Assembly: GCF_000764305.2 (NCBI RefSeq) | Contig: NW_025938240.1 | Span: 62,001-126,000 of the forward strand | Direction: 5' to 3' | Length of the DNA: 64,000 bases | From: Hyalella azteca | Lineage: Eukaryota > Arthropoda > Malacostraca > Amphipoda > Hyalellidae | Shown here: piece by piece, positions 21,801 to 34,060 of the stretch | Position numbering within the stretch: the first letter of the stretch is position 1 | Layout: the number at the start of each line of letters is the position of its first letter | Program-made: the position numbers and the translations under genes | The notes under the pieces: generated by a model | The model's input: the letters and a program-made list of their open reading frames with translations, nothing else | Told to the model about the DNA's origin: nothing | Databases searched by the model: none

Positions 21801-23231
21801 ACTTCACATTGCTTCGTCCGCTTTCAACGTCTCCATTGACTGAAACATCTGATAATAATACCCACGTGCCAACAGCAGGCGCTTTGACCACGATAAAACG
21901 CAGGTCATGCAGCTATGCTTTTCATCAGGGTATAGCGACCGAATTTGTCGCCTTGCCATCCTGTGAATGGGTCGTTGTTCGAAACCACTTCAGAAACCTG
22001 GAGCAAACGACGCATGATTACCAAAGTTGCACAATCCCGCTGGGTTTCTGAACTTGTGCGGTAATGCGGCGATGACGGCCAGGAGCGTGTTTGCTTAGCG
22101 GTGCGCATATGAAGCTTCGGCGTGCTAACTTATAAACTTTTTCCATTATGTATGAAATGCGTTGTGAGCAAGATGCTTTGGAAATTACATACTAAATACT
22201 AACAACTTAGTAAGACTTCTGGTATAAAGTTAGTTAATAACATGAATTAGATACAGGGTATGTCGTCCATAGTGGTCTGGTTGGATTGTCTTATGTTGTA
22301 AGAAAAATACGCTATCTGAGACGCATAATGCCGTGTTCCCGTGTACGTACGTAGAAAAAAAAGAGTACGATACCATCGACATAGCATGCGATCATATATA
22401 GCTTTTGTAAATAATAAATTCCATAAACTAAACTCAAGTTTCAAGTGTGAGGCTGAGAATATATTTAAATCTTTCGAAGAACACGTGATCAACAGGTAAG
22501 TGTCTGTGTATGAGTACATACGGCTTATTCGTACGCAACAACATTTTTTTTGCAACGATTCTGTAATTAAAAGACGAGTCCTCAGTGCCAGACAACTCTC
22601 CATGGAAACAAGTATTCAATGAATGACAACTCGTCAACCGTGACACCAACTTCCAGGGTCTGCTTCTATTGCGTTACAAAGTCGACGGGCGTCACCGTTT
22701 GTTACAGGATCGCCGTAACAGGATAGGCGTTCGTCGGATCGAGTTTTGCCCGCTCGGTAACGCTCCTTGATTGTCGACACTTGCGGACGGAGGTTTGCAT
22801 TTCAGCACAAGTGTTGCTTGCCGTCAGAACGAACACCTGTCTTATATTACTCAAAGAGGAAACAAAACGTTTATTCAGCCGTTTTAAATTAGAGCAGACT
22901 TATTGGCGGACGATGTCTGGCTTTTCAATAGCCACAAATACGCTTACTATGATTTTGAAAAGTAAAGAAAAACCTAAATGCATTTAAAAATATTTTTCAA
23001 AGAAGTTACAACAAAAATGCGCGGCAACATCTTCTTTCGAATACGAGCGTTACATTTAAAATTTTGCTCATCGATTTCGGGTTTAAAAATCTCAACAAAA
23101 CTTTGCATCCTCGACAATTTAAGGAAAAAATACATAAACAACAACAGAGAAAAGTTGCGTGAATCGAACCTCTAACCGCTGAAACATTTGGGCAACGAGG
23201 GATGATCGCTATTCTCTGGTAAAAATCAGCG

Positions 23232-23290
23232 AGGAGGTTTAGGTGGCAGATGAATGTTTTACTGCCGGCCGGCGATGGTACAGCTCTAAA
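23232..23290 (+). repeat. GC-hairpin repeat copy (e), long form with insertion
   Basis: The left arm GAGGTTTAGGTGGCAG and ATGA are followed by about 10 extra bases and the right arm GCCGGCCGGCGATGGTACAG, then CTCTAA. The right end CTCTAA matches the copy at 48,948-48,986. Confidence 0.55.
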
Positions 23291-23888
23291 TTTACGCGGC
23301 CACGGCGCCGGATTAGGAAAACCCAGGGTCGACCTGTAATTTCCCGATTTTTTTCGATTGTTATTTATAAAAAGGGATAGTGAGCATTTCAAAGCTGTCT
23401 GGAAGGAGAAAGTATTCAATAAAGAAGATTACCTACCCTATTTGAAAGGGTGGAAAACTGTTTTGACGAAGCAAAATAGAAATTAGGATTAGAAATAAAC
23501 GATACAGCACACCATAATGTCCACTTCATTAAAAAATTATCACTCTGCCTTCCATAGCCAGAATTAGGTTCAAAATTGAATCAGGCTGCAACACGTTAAT
23601 CAATAATATACCTAATTAACTAATTGCTAAGCTTCCCGTCACTTGTCGACTTCTGTGCTGGAGAAACAAAATTATCTTGCTGATACTGAAATTAAAGTCA
23701 CAGAATAACTTCACATGATTCAAAATCAATTCACAAAAAAGCAAATTGATTTAGTCCCGTTATTTTTCATCGTTCTAAGAACTTCTATTGAAGTAAAACT
23801 AAAAATCCTAGAGAATCCAGGTCTACCAGAGTACAAGATTTTCTTCGTGCTCATTTAAAAAGAAGAAATGGACTCAAGTGAGTCAAGT

Positions 23889-23920
23889 CCAATATCTAGT
23901 CTACGTAATCTAGATATTGG
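23889..23920. repeat. Perfect 11-bp stem hairpin
   Basis: CCAATATCTAG at 23,889-23,899 and CTAGATATTGG at 23,910-23,920 are exact reverse complements separated by 10 bases. It lies in a patch rich in AGTCTAGTC. Confidence 0.85.
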
Positions 23921-26900
23921 AGTCTAGTCTAGTCCTTTAGTCTAGTCTCATTGAACTCTAGTCCAATAACTGCAGTCCCATTGGACTCTAGTTCCCGAGT
24001 TATAAGAAAATTTGGGGCAAGTTAGAATACGTGAGAAAATATTCATTTAACAGTGTTCGAGATATTTTTTAAATAGGTTAAGGTCACCAAATTTCAGGGC
24101 TTTTCAGATACCACTTAATGCCAGAATGAAACCCATAAATGTTAAATTAAATTATTCCAAGCGGAGTCTCCCCTGAAGCCAAAACAGCGTTAGTTATCCG
24201 CTATCAACGGCTGTTTTCTTATTCGTTACACACAACATCCTCCAATGATGCGAGGGGAGTAATAGGTTTTTGATACAGAAATAGACACTCGACGCGAAAG
24301 CGACGGGAGTTTTTCATTGCAAATCCTCGCTGTTTCTATCCGATTAAAAAGCAACGGAATTTCACTGCGATGACAGCATGAAAACACAGTTGAGTAATTA
24401 CATTGCCGCATGACGTTTTAACGTTCCAGTCTCTAGTTTCAATTTAATGTTATTTGGAATAACCAAATGAATGAAAGTCTACGTAGTTGCGGCCACTTAT
24501 ACCCTGCCTCTGATCTCTTCATTAAGATGAGTGTAACAGAAAATCAACAATATACGAATCTTCCAATCTTAAATTTTCACATTTAAAGCAACATTTCAGG
24601 CAAAATATCGATGATTGACAAATAATATCAAAAACGAAAGAAGAAAACTTCGAGTCTAAAAATTATTATATCTATACGTATATGAGAAAATAGGTAGTCC
24701 TACGAGAATGTGATTCTCGTACGAGGTACGGCCATATTTACCAGTTTACGCAGGCTAACAACTTACCCTGACTATTCAATTTCAAATAGAGGATATTAAA
24801 TATTGATAGAGGCCCACTCCTCCTATTTATCTCTAAATTCAAGATTTCCACGAGTTATTGTAATAGGGATCTATCGTCAAATGAAACTAGTAAATAAATT
24901 AAATACTTGTTGTGTGTCTTTACCCAAGATAGCGTATTCGACAGTAGCCATTCATTTGAATTCCAAACTACAAGTGTAAATTTTTGTCGTAAGCCTCCCG
25001 ATCATAAACTTACGATCACTATGAATTTTCGAGTATTCAGTGCTAGATTATTCAAGATCCAACTTCAAAAAATTAATTTTCTTTCGTGCTAGGATAATTT
25101 CATCTTTCAATTAAAATTAGAAAAGCAATAAAGGAGCTTACCGAGAAACGACGAAGTAGATCATGAGTAGGTAGATCCACAGGAGGGTTGCGTAGAGACG
25201 CGAGTAAAAACCTAACTTTTCACCTCGATTTGCATCACTTTACACGATTAGATAACTGGATAAAACATATTATTTCGTAAATCCCTAAATTTCACAAAAT
25301 CACGTTAACGAATGTAAATACCTGAAGTAGTAAAATCATATCAATTTTTGAACACAACATAAGCTCAGCGGAAGTGTGCATTGGTTGGCTATTCCATGTT
25401 TCTAAGGCTTCTGGTTTTTTTTTCAAACATTGGAGGCTGAAGCCTAGGTGAAAATTTCATTCATTGAAAATTTTAAGTGAAACATAATCCAACTTCAATT
25501 CATTGAATTCCAAGATGAAGCAGTTATTTAGTTATCGTGACTCTCTGACACTTCATATTCAATTAGCTCTAGATTATATTAATAATGAAATCAACTAAAA
25601 ATTCTACACCGGACGTTCATAGTACCTAACAGAATGTACACTAGACGTTCTTAACAGAATTAAAAGAAACCTCATAAAAGAGTCTTTTAACCAGCAAGGC
25701 AGAAATATTCAAATAAACGCCTGTTACTGGACTTCGGCTAACCGTCAAAACAAGCGCGATCCTGAACAAGATTGTTATCAGCAACAAAATCTCCTTTTAG
25801 ATCACGATGCGATGAAACACTAACTGGAAGTGGCACAACCAAGGGAGCAGACACACAACACCTCTTCTCTCAACCACTGCCTGACGCAGACTGGCGAGCT
25901 TAGAGCTATACGAATACGAGATCCAAGACTGCTGCGATCTGCGCCAAGGATCCAACTCCTACAACAGCTTCATTGCGTACACATTTCTTATTTCCGACAA
26001 CAATACACACTGACAGTTAATGGAGGATAATTTCAAAGGAAAACAATATCATAAAACTCTCTGTCTGTTAATTTGTCACTGTTAGACATTTCAGGACAAT
26101 TCAAATTATATAGACTATTCAAGTTCTTAATCGGGGCTGTTGAACATATGTCGAAATACGATCTCCGAATTATTCGCTTGACTGCACATAACTTTCCTTA
26201 TTATAGTGAAATGTTAAATCAATCACTTATGCCCATGGTTACACTCGTTAAGATAAAATTGTTGTCAAATCAGTGTAAAAAATTGTAGCTAATTACCTCA
26301 ATAAATCTGCGAAAGTTGGCTGAGCAAACCAATTTCTGAAGTATAAGCCGAATATTTGATCCTCCCTAAACTTACAACCACCCAACAAATGTTAAGAACG
26401 AGACCCTACATTGTGACAAACCCTAACGATCACATAGAGCTAGCATGAATCATGGCATTACTGAGGACCACCTTGTATTCTTGCGCGTGTGTTGCCAGGA
26501 CGACTGGACTGGGCTAGGGGGCTGAGGCCGCGTGCAATACTCGAGTGCGGCTGGCTTTGGTGGAGACTATGACAAGGTCGAAACAGGTTTTCTCGGCTGG
26601 TGTTGATGATTTAATGAAGGCTGAGTTAACCCTTCATAAGTTACACGCGGGAAGAGCCTGTAACACAATCCTCGACCGACCATTGCATGATAGAATTTTA
26701 ATGAGATGACAATGAAGTTTCTCTTGAATTGAGGAAACACCCAATCAGCGATACGGTATCTGATGACGCATCGCGCTAGTCGTTTTGGCGGCATACAAGA
26801 AAAGAACTTGAGGTGAGGAGGGGTGGTCAGTAACATGTTGGAATCTGCGACGTCTTCTTTGTAAAGATATCACAATAATCGATTTATTCCTTCTATCATA

Positions 26901-27879
26901 AGCCACATGACACACAGTCTTGACACTCGGGCACGAGTTAGTGCCCAACACGTGCAACCAACACTAAACTTCAGTAGCGCTGCATTTCCAGTTACTTAGT
27001 GGCAAATAAGGGGCATGTTCGTTCAATTATATCACCACAATATTTTATTAATTTTCCACCAAGAACCCTGCACTAAAAGAGACATATAATGATATGACAC
27101 TCTGAACAATTTTGTTGAGTAGTGAATATAACAACAGGAATATCAGCTTTAGTTTCGTTGAACAAATTTTCATCCAGATTTCGTTTTCCCTGCGTACGAT
27201 GCATGAAAATTTTCGTTGTGATAAAATATAAGAAAAGAAAAAATATCAATATCGTTAAGCTATCGCCCAGTCAACTGTAAACATTAAGAAGAGTTCTCAA
27301 CAGATGATCCTATTTTAAAAATCGAGCCTTTTTTACGATTTAAAATAGGCTCGTTCGTTCGGTAAAATCGAGTTAAAATAGGAAACTGATTTGAATAAAA
27401 TTTTGCATAACATCTACTGTACTTAATCGTGATCGGAATAAGTTATTCAGAGTGTTCCTTTAATTCCGAGTTAATATATTCATGAAAGAAACAATAGCGA
27501 CGCAGATGAAATAAAATGCGAATTTTACGCCCCGCATGACTGCCCACCGGAAAAGTATGTGCATTGGATTTTTCTCGCTACATCTGGCTTGGCTCACGGC
27601 GAAAGTCTTAGCGATGTTGAAGAAGTAAGTGAAATGAACTATTAAAGGTAAACCTTAGAGGTCTAGGGCACCGTGAGAGAACAGGCATACAAGTGAGTGA
27701 ATGTAGGCAAGATTTGGATGTAAACACGGAAGGAAAGGCATTGGGAGCAAGGAAAGAAAAAAGTTTCCGAAGGTAAACACGGGAAAACAATAAAAAGAAT
27801 GAGGTAAATGATTAATTTGACGAAATAAATGTAGGCAGATAGGTTGAGGGAGAAAAGTATGATAAAGGCAAGTAAGAGC

Positions 27880-28510
27880 AGGTAGATAGCCTAAGATAGG
27901 ACTGTACACATATTCATATTCACAAGACTGTTGTGAATATGTGAATAGATAAGAAAATGTACAGAAATACGAAGTAATGGTCAAATAGTGAAGTAGAGAG
28001 ATGAATGGATGAATGTGGAGAAGATCGAGGAGGTGGACAAGCATGCGGAGTTAAAAAGGCAGTAAGCAGTAGAGAAGTACACGAACATAGACACATATTA
28101 AGGAAATAGACAGATATGTAGAGGTGAACAAGTAGAAGGAGGTATATAGGTGGGGAATTAGGGAAGTTTTACAACTTAGAGGAGGTGAACTGATAGGTGA
28201 AGGTAGATAACTATGAGAAGTTAGGCAGACGTAGTAGGTTTAGGCAGACGTGAGTAGGATAGACAAATACAGTATCTGTACATGCAAAGAAGTAGTCAGA
28301 GATTAAGATGTAGTCGGACAGGTGCATGTAAACAACGATTCGGATGCAGTCAGACTGGTGAATGTAGATTGTAGAAAAATATTCGGATGCCGACAAACAG
28401 GTGAATATAGACAAATATGAAAGACAGGTAAATGTAGACAAGTATGAGAGACAGGTGACTGTAGACAAGTATGAGGAGGTAGACATACGTGTGATGGTGA
28501 ACAAGTATGA
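27880..28510 (+). repeat. Purine-rich degenerate minisatellite, 27-bp core
   Basis: From 28,401 three adjacent 27-bp units (28,401-28,427, 28,428-28,454 and 28,455-28,481) share GTAGACAAGTATGAGAGACAG. A fourth, interrupted copy ends near 28,510. Upstream, from about 27,880, the plus strand is built from AGGTAGA, GGTGAA and GACAAGT phrases with unclear period, and ATTCGGATGC recurs at 28,339 and 28,381. The minus strand is therefore pyrimidine-rich and open in several frames reading Leu/Ser/Thr/Cys; these are shadows. Confidence 0.7.
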
Positions 28511-29918
28511 GGACGACCACACGCCATGACGGGCATGCCTAACGCGCGATAAAATTAGTTAAGTCGGCTGTTACTAGGCCTTCTCAATACCACAAGTTAC
28601 CGTCCCATTAACAGTAACGGCGTGACAGCAATAACAGTACATTTCAAACGGCAAGAGAACCAATCACTGAAGATTTTTAATGGGTTTGACAAGCCCTATC
28701 GCTGCCATCTGTCGCTCGTCTGAAATGAACTTTTCTCAAGGTAACTGTTTCGACGCCATGCATACCGCAGTTCTCTCATAAAAAAAAATAAAACCCTATC
28801 CTCGGCGGCCGTGCTTGTGTTTTCTGTAACTCGCATATGAATATTAACGAGTACGTCAGGCGGTCCAGGTGTGATGAATGGAATTATATATTCTAATGTA
28901 AGATAAGCATAAGACTTAAGATAGACAGGTACCAGCTGAGGAAGTAGGGCGTAAACAGGAACCAGCTGAGTTTTTTTCTCAAGACTTAGCGCCTTCAGCA
29001 GCTTCTGAAAAACATAACTGGAATTCTGAATATGAAATCCGTCTTGATCTCATCAGGTGATGGAGCTGTTGGCGGTGCTTGTGCGACGGGTGTCCCGACG
29101 CGCCGGCAGCCACGTCGTCGTATATTTTCATCGGGTGACAGCGCTGGTGGCGCTAAAATGTATCGGCTTGCGGGCTTTCATCGCGTCTCAAAATGAAATG
29201 AGCGTTTGCTGAAAAAAAAATCGTTGAAACAAATAACGTTCAGGTAAGTTTAACATATTCATTGAAACGCAAAGCAATCATTGAGAGGCTGAACGCTCGG
29301 TGAAGCAAAAAATTGCACTGAAAAACCGAAACAAGAAACTTCCGCCAAAACGAATGAGTTCGCCGAACGAAATGCGTTCTCCGAAAGCACATATGAACAT
29401 GAATGTACGTACATTGATTTTCCCTAACGTTTAATATAAGAACCAAGTAATATATTCGTAATGATCGACAATCGTTACAATAACTACGTATTGGCCTTGG
29501 CCTTGCATGAGGCCTAGCAGGCCTCATTCATGTAGATTATCATGTTTAAAGTACAAACGAGTGCATAATAATAAAGTACATACGCCAAATAAACGAGTGC
29601 AACGCAAACTTGGTACATTTTTTAACCAAAGATTTGAAAATTGATCTGTGAGGTACAAGCCTAATTCTATAAGCAATTTAACACAAATAGGCCGTGAAGT
29701 TATGCTGCTTTTTGAACGTGCGCCATGTAAATCGTGATTATAGAAAAAAATATCTACCGAAATTTTTTAAAGTAAAAACCTGAGGAAACGGTGTTAGAAT
29801 CTTTGAAACATTAGTGCACATTTGATGCCAGGACATTCGACACTACGCAATTCAAATTAGTGTAGAAATTACTTGCTTTTGTTCATGTCAGTAATCGTAG
29901 AAATAGTGCGTTTCTAAA

Positions 29919-29964
29919 GGAGCCGCGTTATCGCCGGCCAATCATCGGCCGACCTTTAGCGGAC
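29919..29964 (-). repeat. GC-hairpin repeat copy (f), best long form
   Basis: Read on the minus strand it gives CCGCTAAAGGTCGGCCG, ATGA, then TTGGCCGGCGATAACGCGG and CTCC. It carries both half-palindromes intact, so the inner part (GTCGGCC to GGCCGGC) could fold back on itself. I used it as the family reference. Confidence 0.65.
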
Positions 29965-30408
29965 GCTAATCCATCGCCAGCAGATTTGAACAGCTAGTTA
30001 GCAGCAGGAGGTAAAGAGAAAATTAATTCATTGTTTTGTCAATAATTATTGTCGTTAAACTCAATCCTAATTTACGTGATGGGGGATTCCTACGTGCCAC
30101 GTAATTCCGTGTTTCTATAGTCAAACGAACTACGATTTATTGTCGATCATGTCCAGTGTCTTCATTCATTAAAAAAAAATTGTGTTTGGAATCGAAAAAA
30201 TGTGTCATCTGCGTACAGAAATTCAACTAAAAAATTCCCTAATTTAATTTATTAGTAGTTTAACGATTTTACTTAGAGTTACCTCGAGCACAGATTTGGT
30301 CGGCTCAAGGGCTACCCGATAGAGTACAACTGATATACTAATTTTTAACTGGAAAGGTGTTCATAAATATTCTAATGTCGTGGGAGCGGCCACAATCCTA
30401 TTTAAAAT

Positions 30409-30447
30409 TAAGGCCGTGTCACCACCAGCCTCCTATTAGCCGCCTGT
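30409..30447 (-). repeat. GC-hairpin repeat copy (g), short form
   Basis: On the minus strand GGCGGCTAATAGGAGGC is followed by TGGTGGTGACACGGCCTTA. It aligns closely with the copy at 53,060-53,098. Confidence 0.6.
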
Positions 30448-30645
30448 GATATTCAGCAACGTTGTTGAAGGACGGCGGTATACGAAATGGTCATTTGACT
30501 TAACGACGAGCTTCACAGTCGCCTAAAATTCCCGTATGTCTTGCAGTGTCCGCAACAAATGAAGGCTGGGCGTAATCGGCAGATTTTTCAAAGCAGTGTT
30601 TTGGCAATGGCGACTTCACGACGTCCTCTATGAGGGAAACGACCA

Positions 30646-30845
30646 GCCGTTTGTCATGATCACGAGGGACGGGTTCACCGGCGTCCAGATATTACGAGGT
30701 CTTCCGGTCATCGTAAGTATATAGTTTTTTATGATCACGCCAAGGAGGCCAGATACTCCAAGATATTTCGATGAGCGTAAGTATACAGTTTGTTATGATC
30801 ACGCCAAGGGGCCAGATTCTCAAAGGCTTTCCGCTGATTGTAAGA
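30646..30845 (+). repeat. About 64-bp tandem repeat, 2.5 copies
   Basis: CCAGAT begins units at 30,684 (65 bp), 30,749 (63 bp) and a partial one at 30,812. Shared phrases are CGTAAGTATA, TTTATGATCACGCCAAGG or TGTTATGATCACGCCAAGG, and TTTCCG or TTTCGATG. A half copy with ATGATCACGAGGG precedes at about 30,653. CGTAAGTAT fits a splice-donor consensus but is part of the repeat, so it is not evidence of an intron. Confidence 0.8.
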
Positions 30846-31263
30846 TTGTTGTTCATACTTATCACGACTAAATACGGGTTGGCCTGTGCTCATAAAAATA
30901 TAACTCTTGTTGATTATAGTTTTTGTGTTTGATGTGAGTGATATAAGGTTTAATATGCTTAATTCGAGGTTCTGATATGTCATTGTCTTTCGGTGATTAC
31001 TAGTTTATCGTTTTTAAGAAAACAACACAGAAGGGCTCATTTGAGAAGGATGTAATACAATTTTGGCCCAATTCCTGGCTTTAAATATCAGTGACAAGGT
31101 ATCTAAAATAAGGACCAAACCTTGGTCATATCTGGCATAGAACTTCCGCCGTGACGTCATAGGTCGTGTGATGCCCATCGAGCTGCTGCAATAACCTGCT
31201 AATGCCGAGGCTCTGTGTCGCTCATAACCGGGCCTCGTGCAGGATCAAAAATTTCGCACGTTT

Positions 31264-31297
31264 TTAGCTGGCCGACAAATAACCAGTCATTTGCGGT
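31264..31297 (-). repeat. GC-hairpin repeat copy (h)
   Basis: On the minus strand GGTTATTTGTCGGCCAGCTA corresponds to the left arm and centre of the family. The right arm is lost. Confidence 0.4.
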
Positions 31298-31365
31298 CTT
31301 TTCGTCTGACATGGTTTCCAACAGGGATGCTAGCACTACGTCTAACTACCCCTATTCAAAATAAA

Positions 31366-31407
31366 GCGGAATAATCTCCGGCCGATATTCGGGCTATGAT
31401 CGGCAAT
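31366..31407 (+). repeat. GC-hairpin repeat copy (i), long form
   Basis: GCGGAATAATCTCCGGCCG, ATAT, then TCGGGCTATGATCGGCAA. Only about 70 bp separate it from copy (h), in the opposite orientation. Confidence 0.55.
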
Positions 31408-32006
31408 TGTATGGATCGTCTACGGTTCTTCAAAGGGACGATAGGACCACGCCTCCTGTCGGGCTCTGTGTAATTTGTCCGAAGGTGTCGTGGAGAACCC
31501 GCTTATCCAGTCGCACATCGAACCGCCTGACCTCGCCATAACACACAAAGTACTTTGGCATTCCGGCGAGATCTCTTCACAAGCACCGAGCCGGTCTCTC
31601 TTATTGTGTTTCACACGCAGAAAAAGACTCAACCTCTTCACGTGAAGCTATGCTTCTTAAACTTTTCCGTCTTTTTATCAAATTTAACATGCCTACACAA
31701 GCATGTTATCCCTTTCTTAAATCTTGTCATCATTTAACTTCATTTTATTTTTTCTGTCATTTCTCACAAATTTGATTAATTTACCCTAGATTGGGAGCAA
31801 CTTATCTCAAGGAAGAAAGTCGAGAACGACTCGTTTACAGCAGTAGCTTTGTATGCCACTTCTCATCTCGATGCAGATCAGAGACGAGTGTAACCGGGTC
31901 AAGCGAACGATGTTTGTTCGTGGAGTGATTTGTCGCTTTCGTTCCCGAATTTTCTCCTCATAGAAAGTCACAATGAGATCTTTGTTCACAACAACTGGAT
32001 GTGTGT

Positions 32007-32055
32007 GGACGGCCGTTGAATGACCGACGTTGAGGCGGTGATGATACGGCTATCG
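32007..32055 (+). repeat. GC-hairpin repeat copy (j)
   Basis: GGACGGCCGTTGAATGACCG is followed by ACGTTGAGGCGG and TGATGATACGGCTATCG. The right part matches TGACACGGCT of other copies; the centre is rearranged. Confidence 0.45.
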
Positions 32056-32702
32056 TTTTTATTTTAGGAGGAGAGTGAATGGAGTCACTGGTTAGTGTGA
32101 ATTAGCTGAGTCATGGCGTGACAGCACAAACTCAAGAGGCATTAAAGTGCCATGAATGACATATCAGTGTCACCGACGTAGCACTAAATACGTTCGCTGT
32201 GCGCTATGCGTTTACTGCAACTTGGGCAACCACGAGTTGCATACTCTACGGCTTTAAGATGAGCGTAAGATAATCTTTTCAGATTACTTTTCTTCAAATG
32301 CATCGAAAATTTTAAGCTACAAAAATAACTGTTTAGATTAGATACCAGAAGCCGTTATTTCTACAATGTTTCTGGTGATAGTAAGTTCACTTATCAAATT
32401 AACTTGATATGAGTTCATTATTTGAAATTGAAAGGCTTGCTATAACAAGAGAAGCGCCATCGCTGAACAAACGATATTTAGGCTAACGATCCACAAACTT
32501 GCTTGTTTTCCAAAATTGCCAAAAATATAATTTTGTTTTAGTTTTCCGCAGTCGAAATTTGGAAAACGGACAATCTCGCATGTAAACGATGCAGACGCAT
32601 TAAAACAACACGAGTTAAAAAACGAGTTCTGTTTAACATGAATGGACTGCGAGTCATACAATTTTTTTTGTCATTTCAGCAGACGGGAATTTTTGCCGCG
32701 AC

Positions 32703-32736
32703 TTTTATGATGAATTGCAAACAATTCATCATAAAA
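32703..32736. repeat. Perfect 15-bp stem, 4-nt loop hairpin
   Basis: TTTTATGATGAATTG at 32,703-32,717 and CAATTCATCATAAAA at 32,722-32,736 are exact reverse complements with loop CAAA. A further half copy, TTCATCATAAAATTAA, follows at 32,746. The arm resembles the TTCATCAT phrases at 11.1 and 40.5 kb. Confidence 0.9.
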
Positions 32737-34026
32737 TCACCAGGTTCATCATAAAATTAACTAGGTTGATTAATAAAAAAAAAAAACATTCGTAAAACTA
32801 ATGCCTAATACTTGTTCTCTCTCGGACGAGAGGCGATGAGGCACTTGCTCCATTTAATTGAATAAAAGAAGTAAACGGGTCCTTAATTGGGAATTTTATG
32901 AGCAATTCGGTCAATTACCAGCGGGCAATTACTAGCCAATCAGAGGGTGATAGTATCTATTGTCCTGATGAAACGGCGGTTGTTGATAATTGAAATGTAT
33001 TTCTGGGATGAAAAGACTCGATTGTAATTGAGTTGGAGAATTTTTTTGCACTACATGAATGTTGAAAGTAATAATTATCGTTATTATTATTGTATTATTA
33101 TTTTATTGCAAGTAAAATTATTTCCGAAAATAGAAATAATTGAAATAATAAAAATAATCGGCTGAGTTTTCGCAATAAACGTAATCACAATAGAGTGAGG
33201 GAAACCACTGGCGTCAAAATGACAATAGAGTTAGTTGAAATAGTAATCCCGTAAATAATATGTATTCAGAAATTATATATCGCATGAACAACTTTCACCG
33301 CTAACACTTTGGACTGAATACAAACAAATCCTTCATGTTAATAGATAAAAATGGATTTTTAATGCACCAGTGGATTTTTAATACTCAAATTGACTTGAAA
33401 TGTCATGTTTCATCAGTCAGATTGCCTTTAACTAAATGACAATTTCAATACTAAATGGTAAATTGCATTTAACAGAGGTTCGTCAGTATGTACATTGAAC
33501 TTGAAATTTTGGTTCCGTGCCTTCCAGTGCGAACAAATGGTATGATATAATTATTATTCTTGCCATTTTAAGTATTGTACATGCATGCCGTCATTTATAT
33601 TTTGTTAGCAGTGTGTATAGCCGTTAAAGCTAGAAAGAAATACAAGGCAATTATGCCATTCTTACACATGAATATTAAAATAGAGTGGCAATAAAACAAT
33701 AATAAAATTAATATAAAGGATTTAATATAACTCTGAACTCCATTCAGATCATTGTTACAATGGTGTTCATGGTTATGGTAATCTCTTTAAGTAAACAATG
33801 TTGATTATTAATAAGGGAACCTACTATAAAATAAAAAAAAGTAGCAAATAATTACACTTTACTTATATCAATCTACGGTCTGATCTGCAATGGAAACAAG
33901 ATCGCCTCGAAAGCTGTGTACGGAAACGTAGCCTCTGTGCTATTGCTTGAAAAACCGGGCTTGCCACGATCATGTGGGGCGAGCGAAAGCTGCGAGTGTG
34001 AAGAGGAGAACTCTATCGAAAATTAC

Positions 34027-34060
34027 AGTTGCAGCAACGCCGGCCGACCATCAGCCGCTC
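34027..34060 (-). repeat. GC-hairpin repeat copy (k), short form
   Basis: On the minus strand GAGCGGCTGATGGTCGGCC is followed by GGCGTTGCTGCAAC. Confidence 0.5.

Larger units (their letters stand above)
21261..27840. other. Long spacer with two GC-hairpin copies and one hairpin
   Basis: No gene is supported over about 6.5 kb. Frames of 60-137 codons on both strands have no recognisable features. The interval 23,870-23,995 is a CTAG/GTCC-rich low-complexity patch with a strong hairpin (listed separately). The interval 26,440-26,570 is locally GC-rich. GC-hairpin copies lie at 21,773 and 23,232. A tRNA-like phrase at 23,155-23,185 was examined and rejected. Confidence 0.4.
28511..30645. other. 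Spacer with two GC-hairpin copies, no supported gene
   Basis: A locally GC-rich segment at 29,040-29,190 holds two related phrases (TCATCAGGTGATGGAGCTG and TCATCGGGTGACAGCGCTG), 76 bp apart, which looks like a small decayed duplication. GGCCTTGG/GGCCTAGC phrases cluster at 29,490-29,525. No gene is seen. Confidence 0.4.

Noticed and set aside
23155..23235. tRNA-like phrase on the minus strand with a GGTTCGATTC T-loop
   Set aside because: The flanking bases do not form a T stem (at least two of five pairs fail), and no matching acceptor or anticodon arms are visible.
29490..29525. GGCCT cluster as another GC-hairpin copy
   Set aside because: It is a simple GGCCTTGG/GGCCTAGC repetition without the family arms.
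30684..30790. Two CGTAAGTAT splice-donor-like sites
   Set aside because: Both are at the same position of a tandem unit, so they reflect the repeat rather than exon ends.
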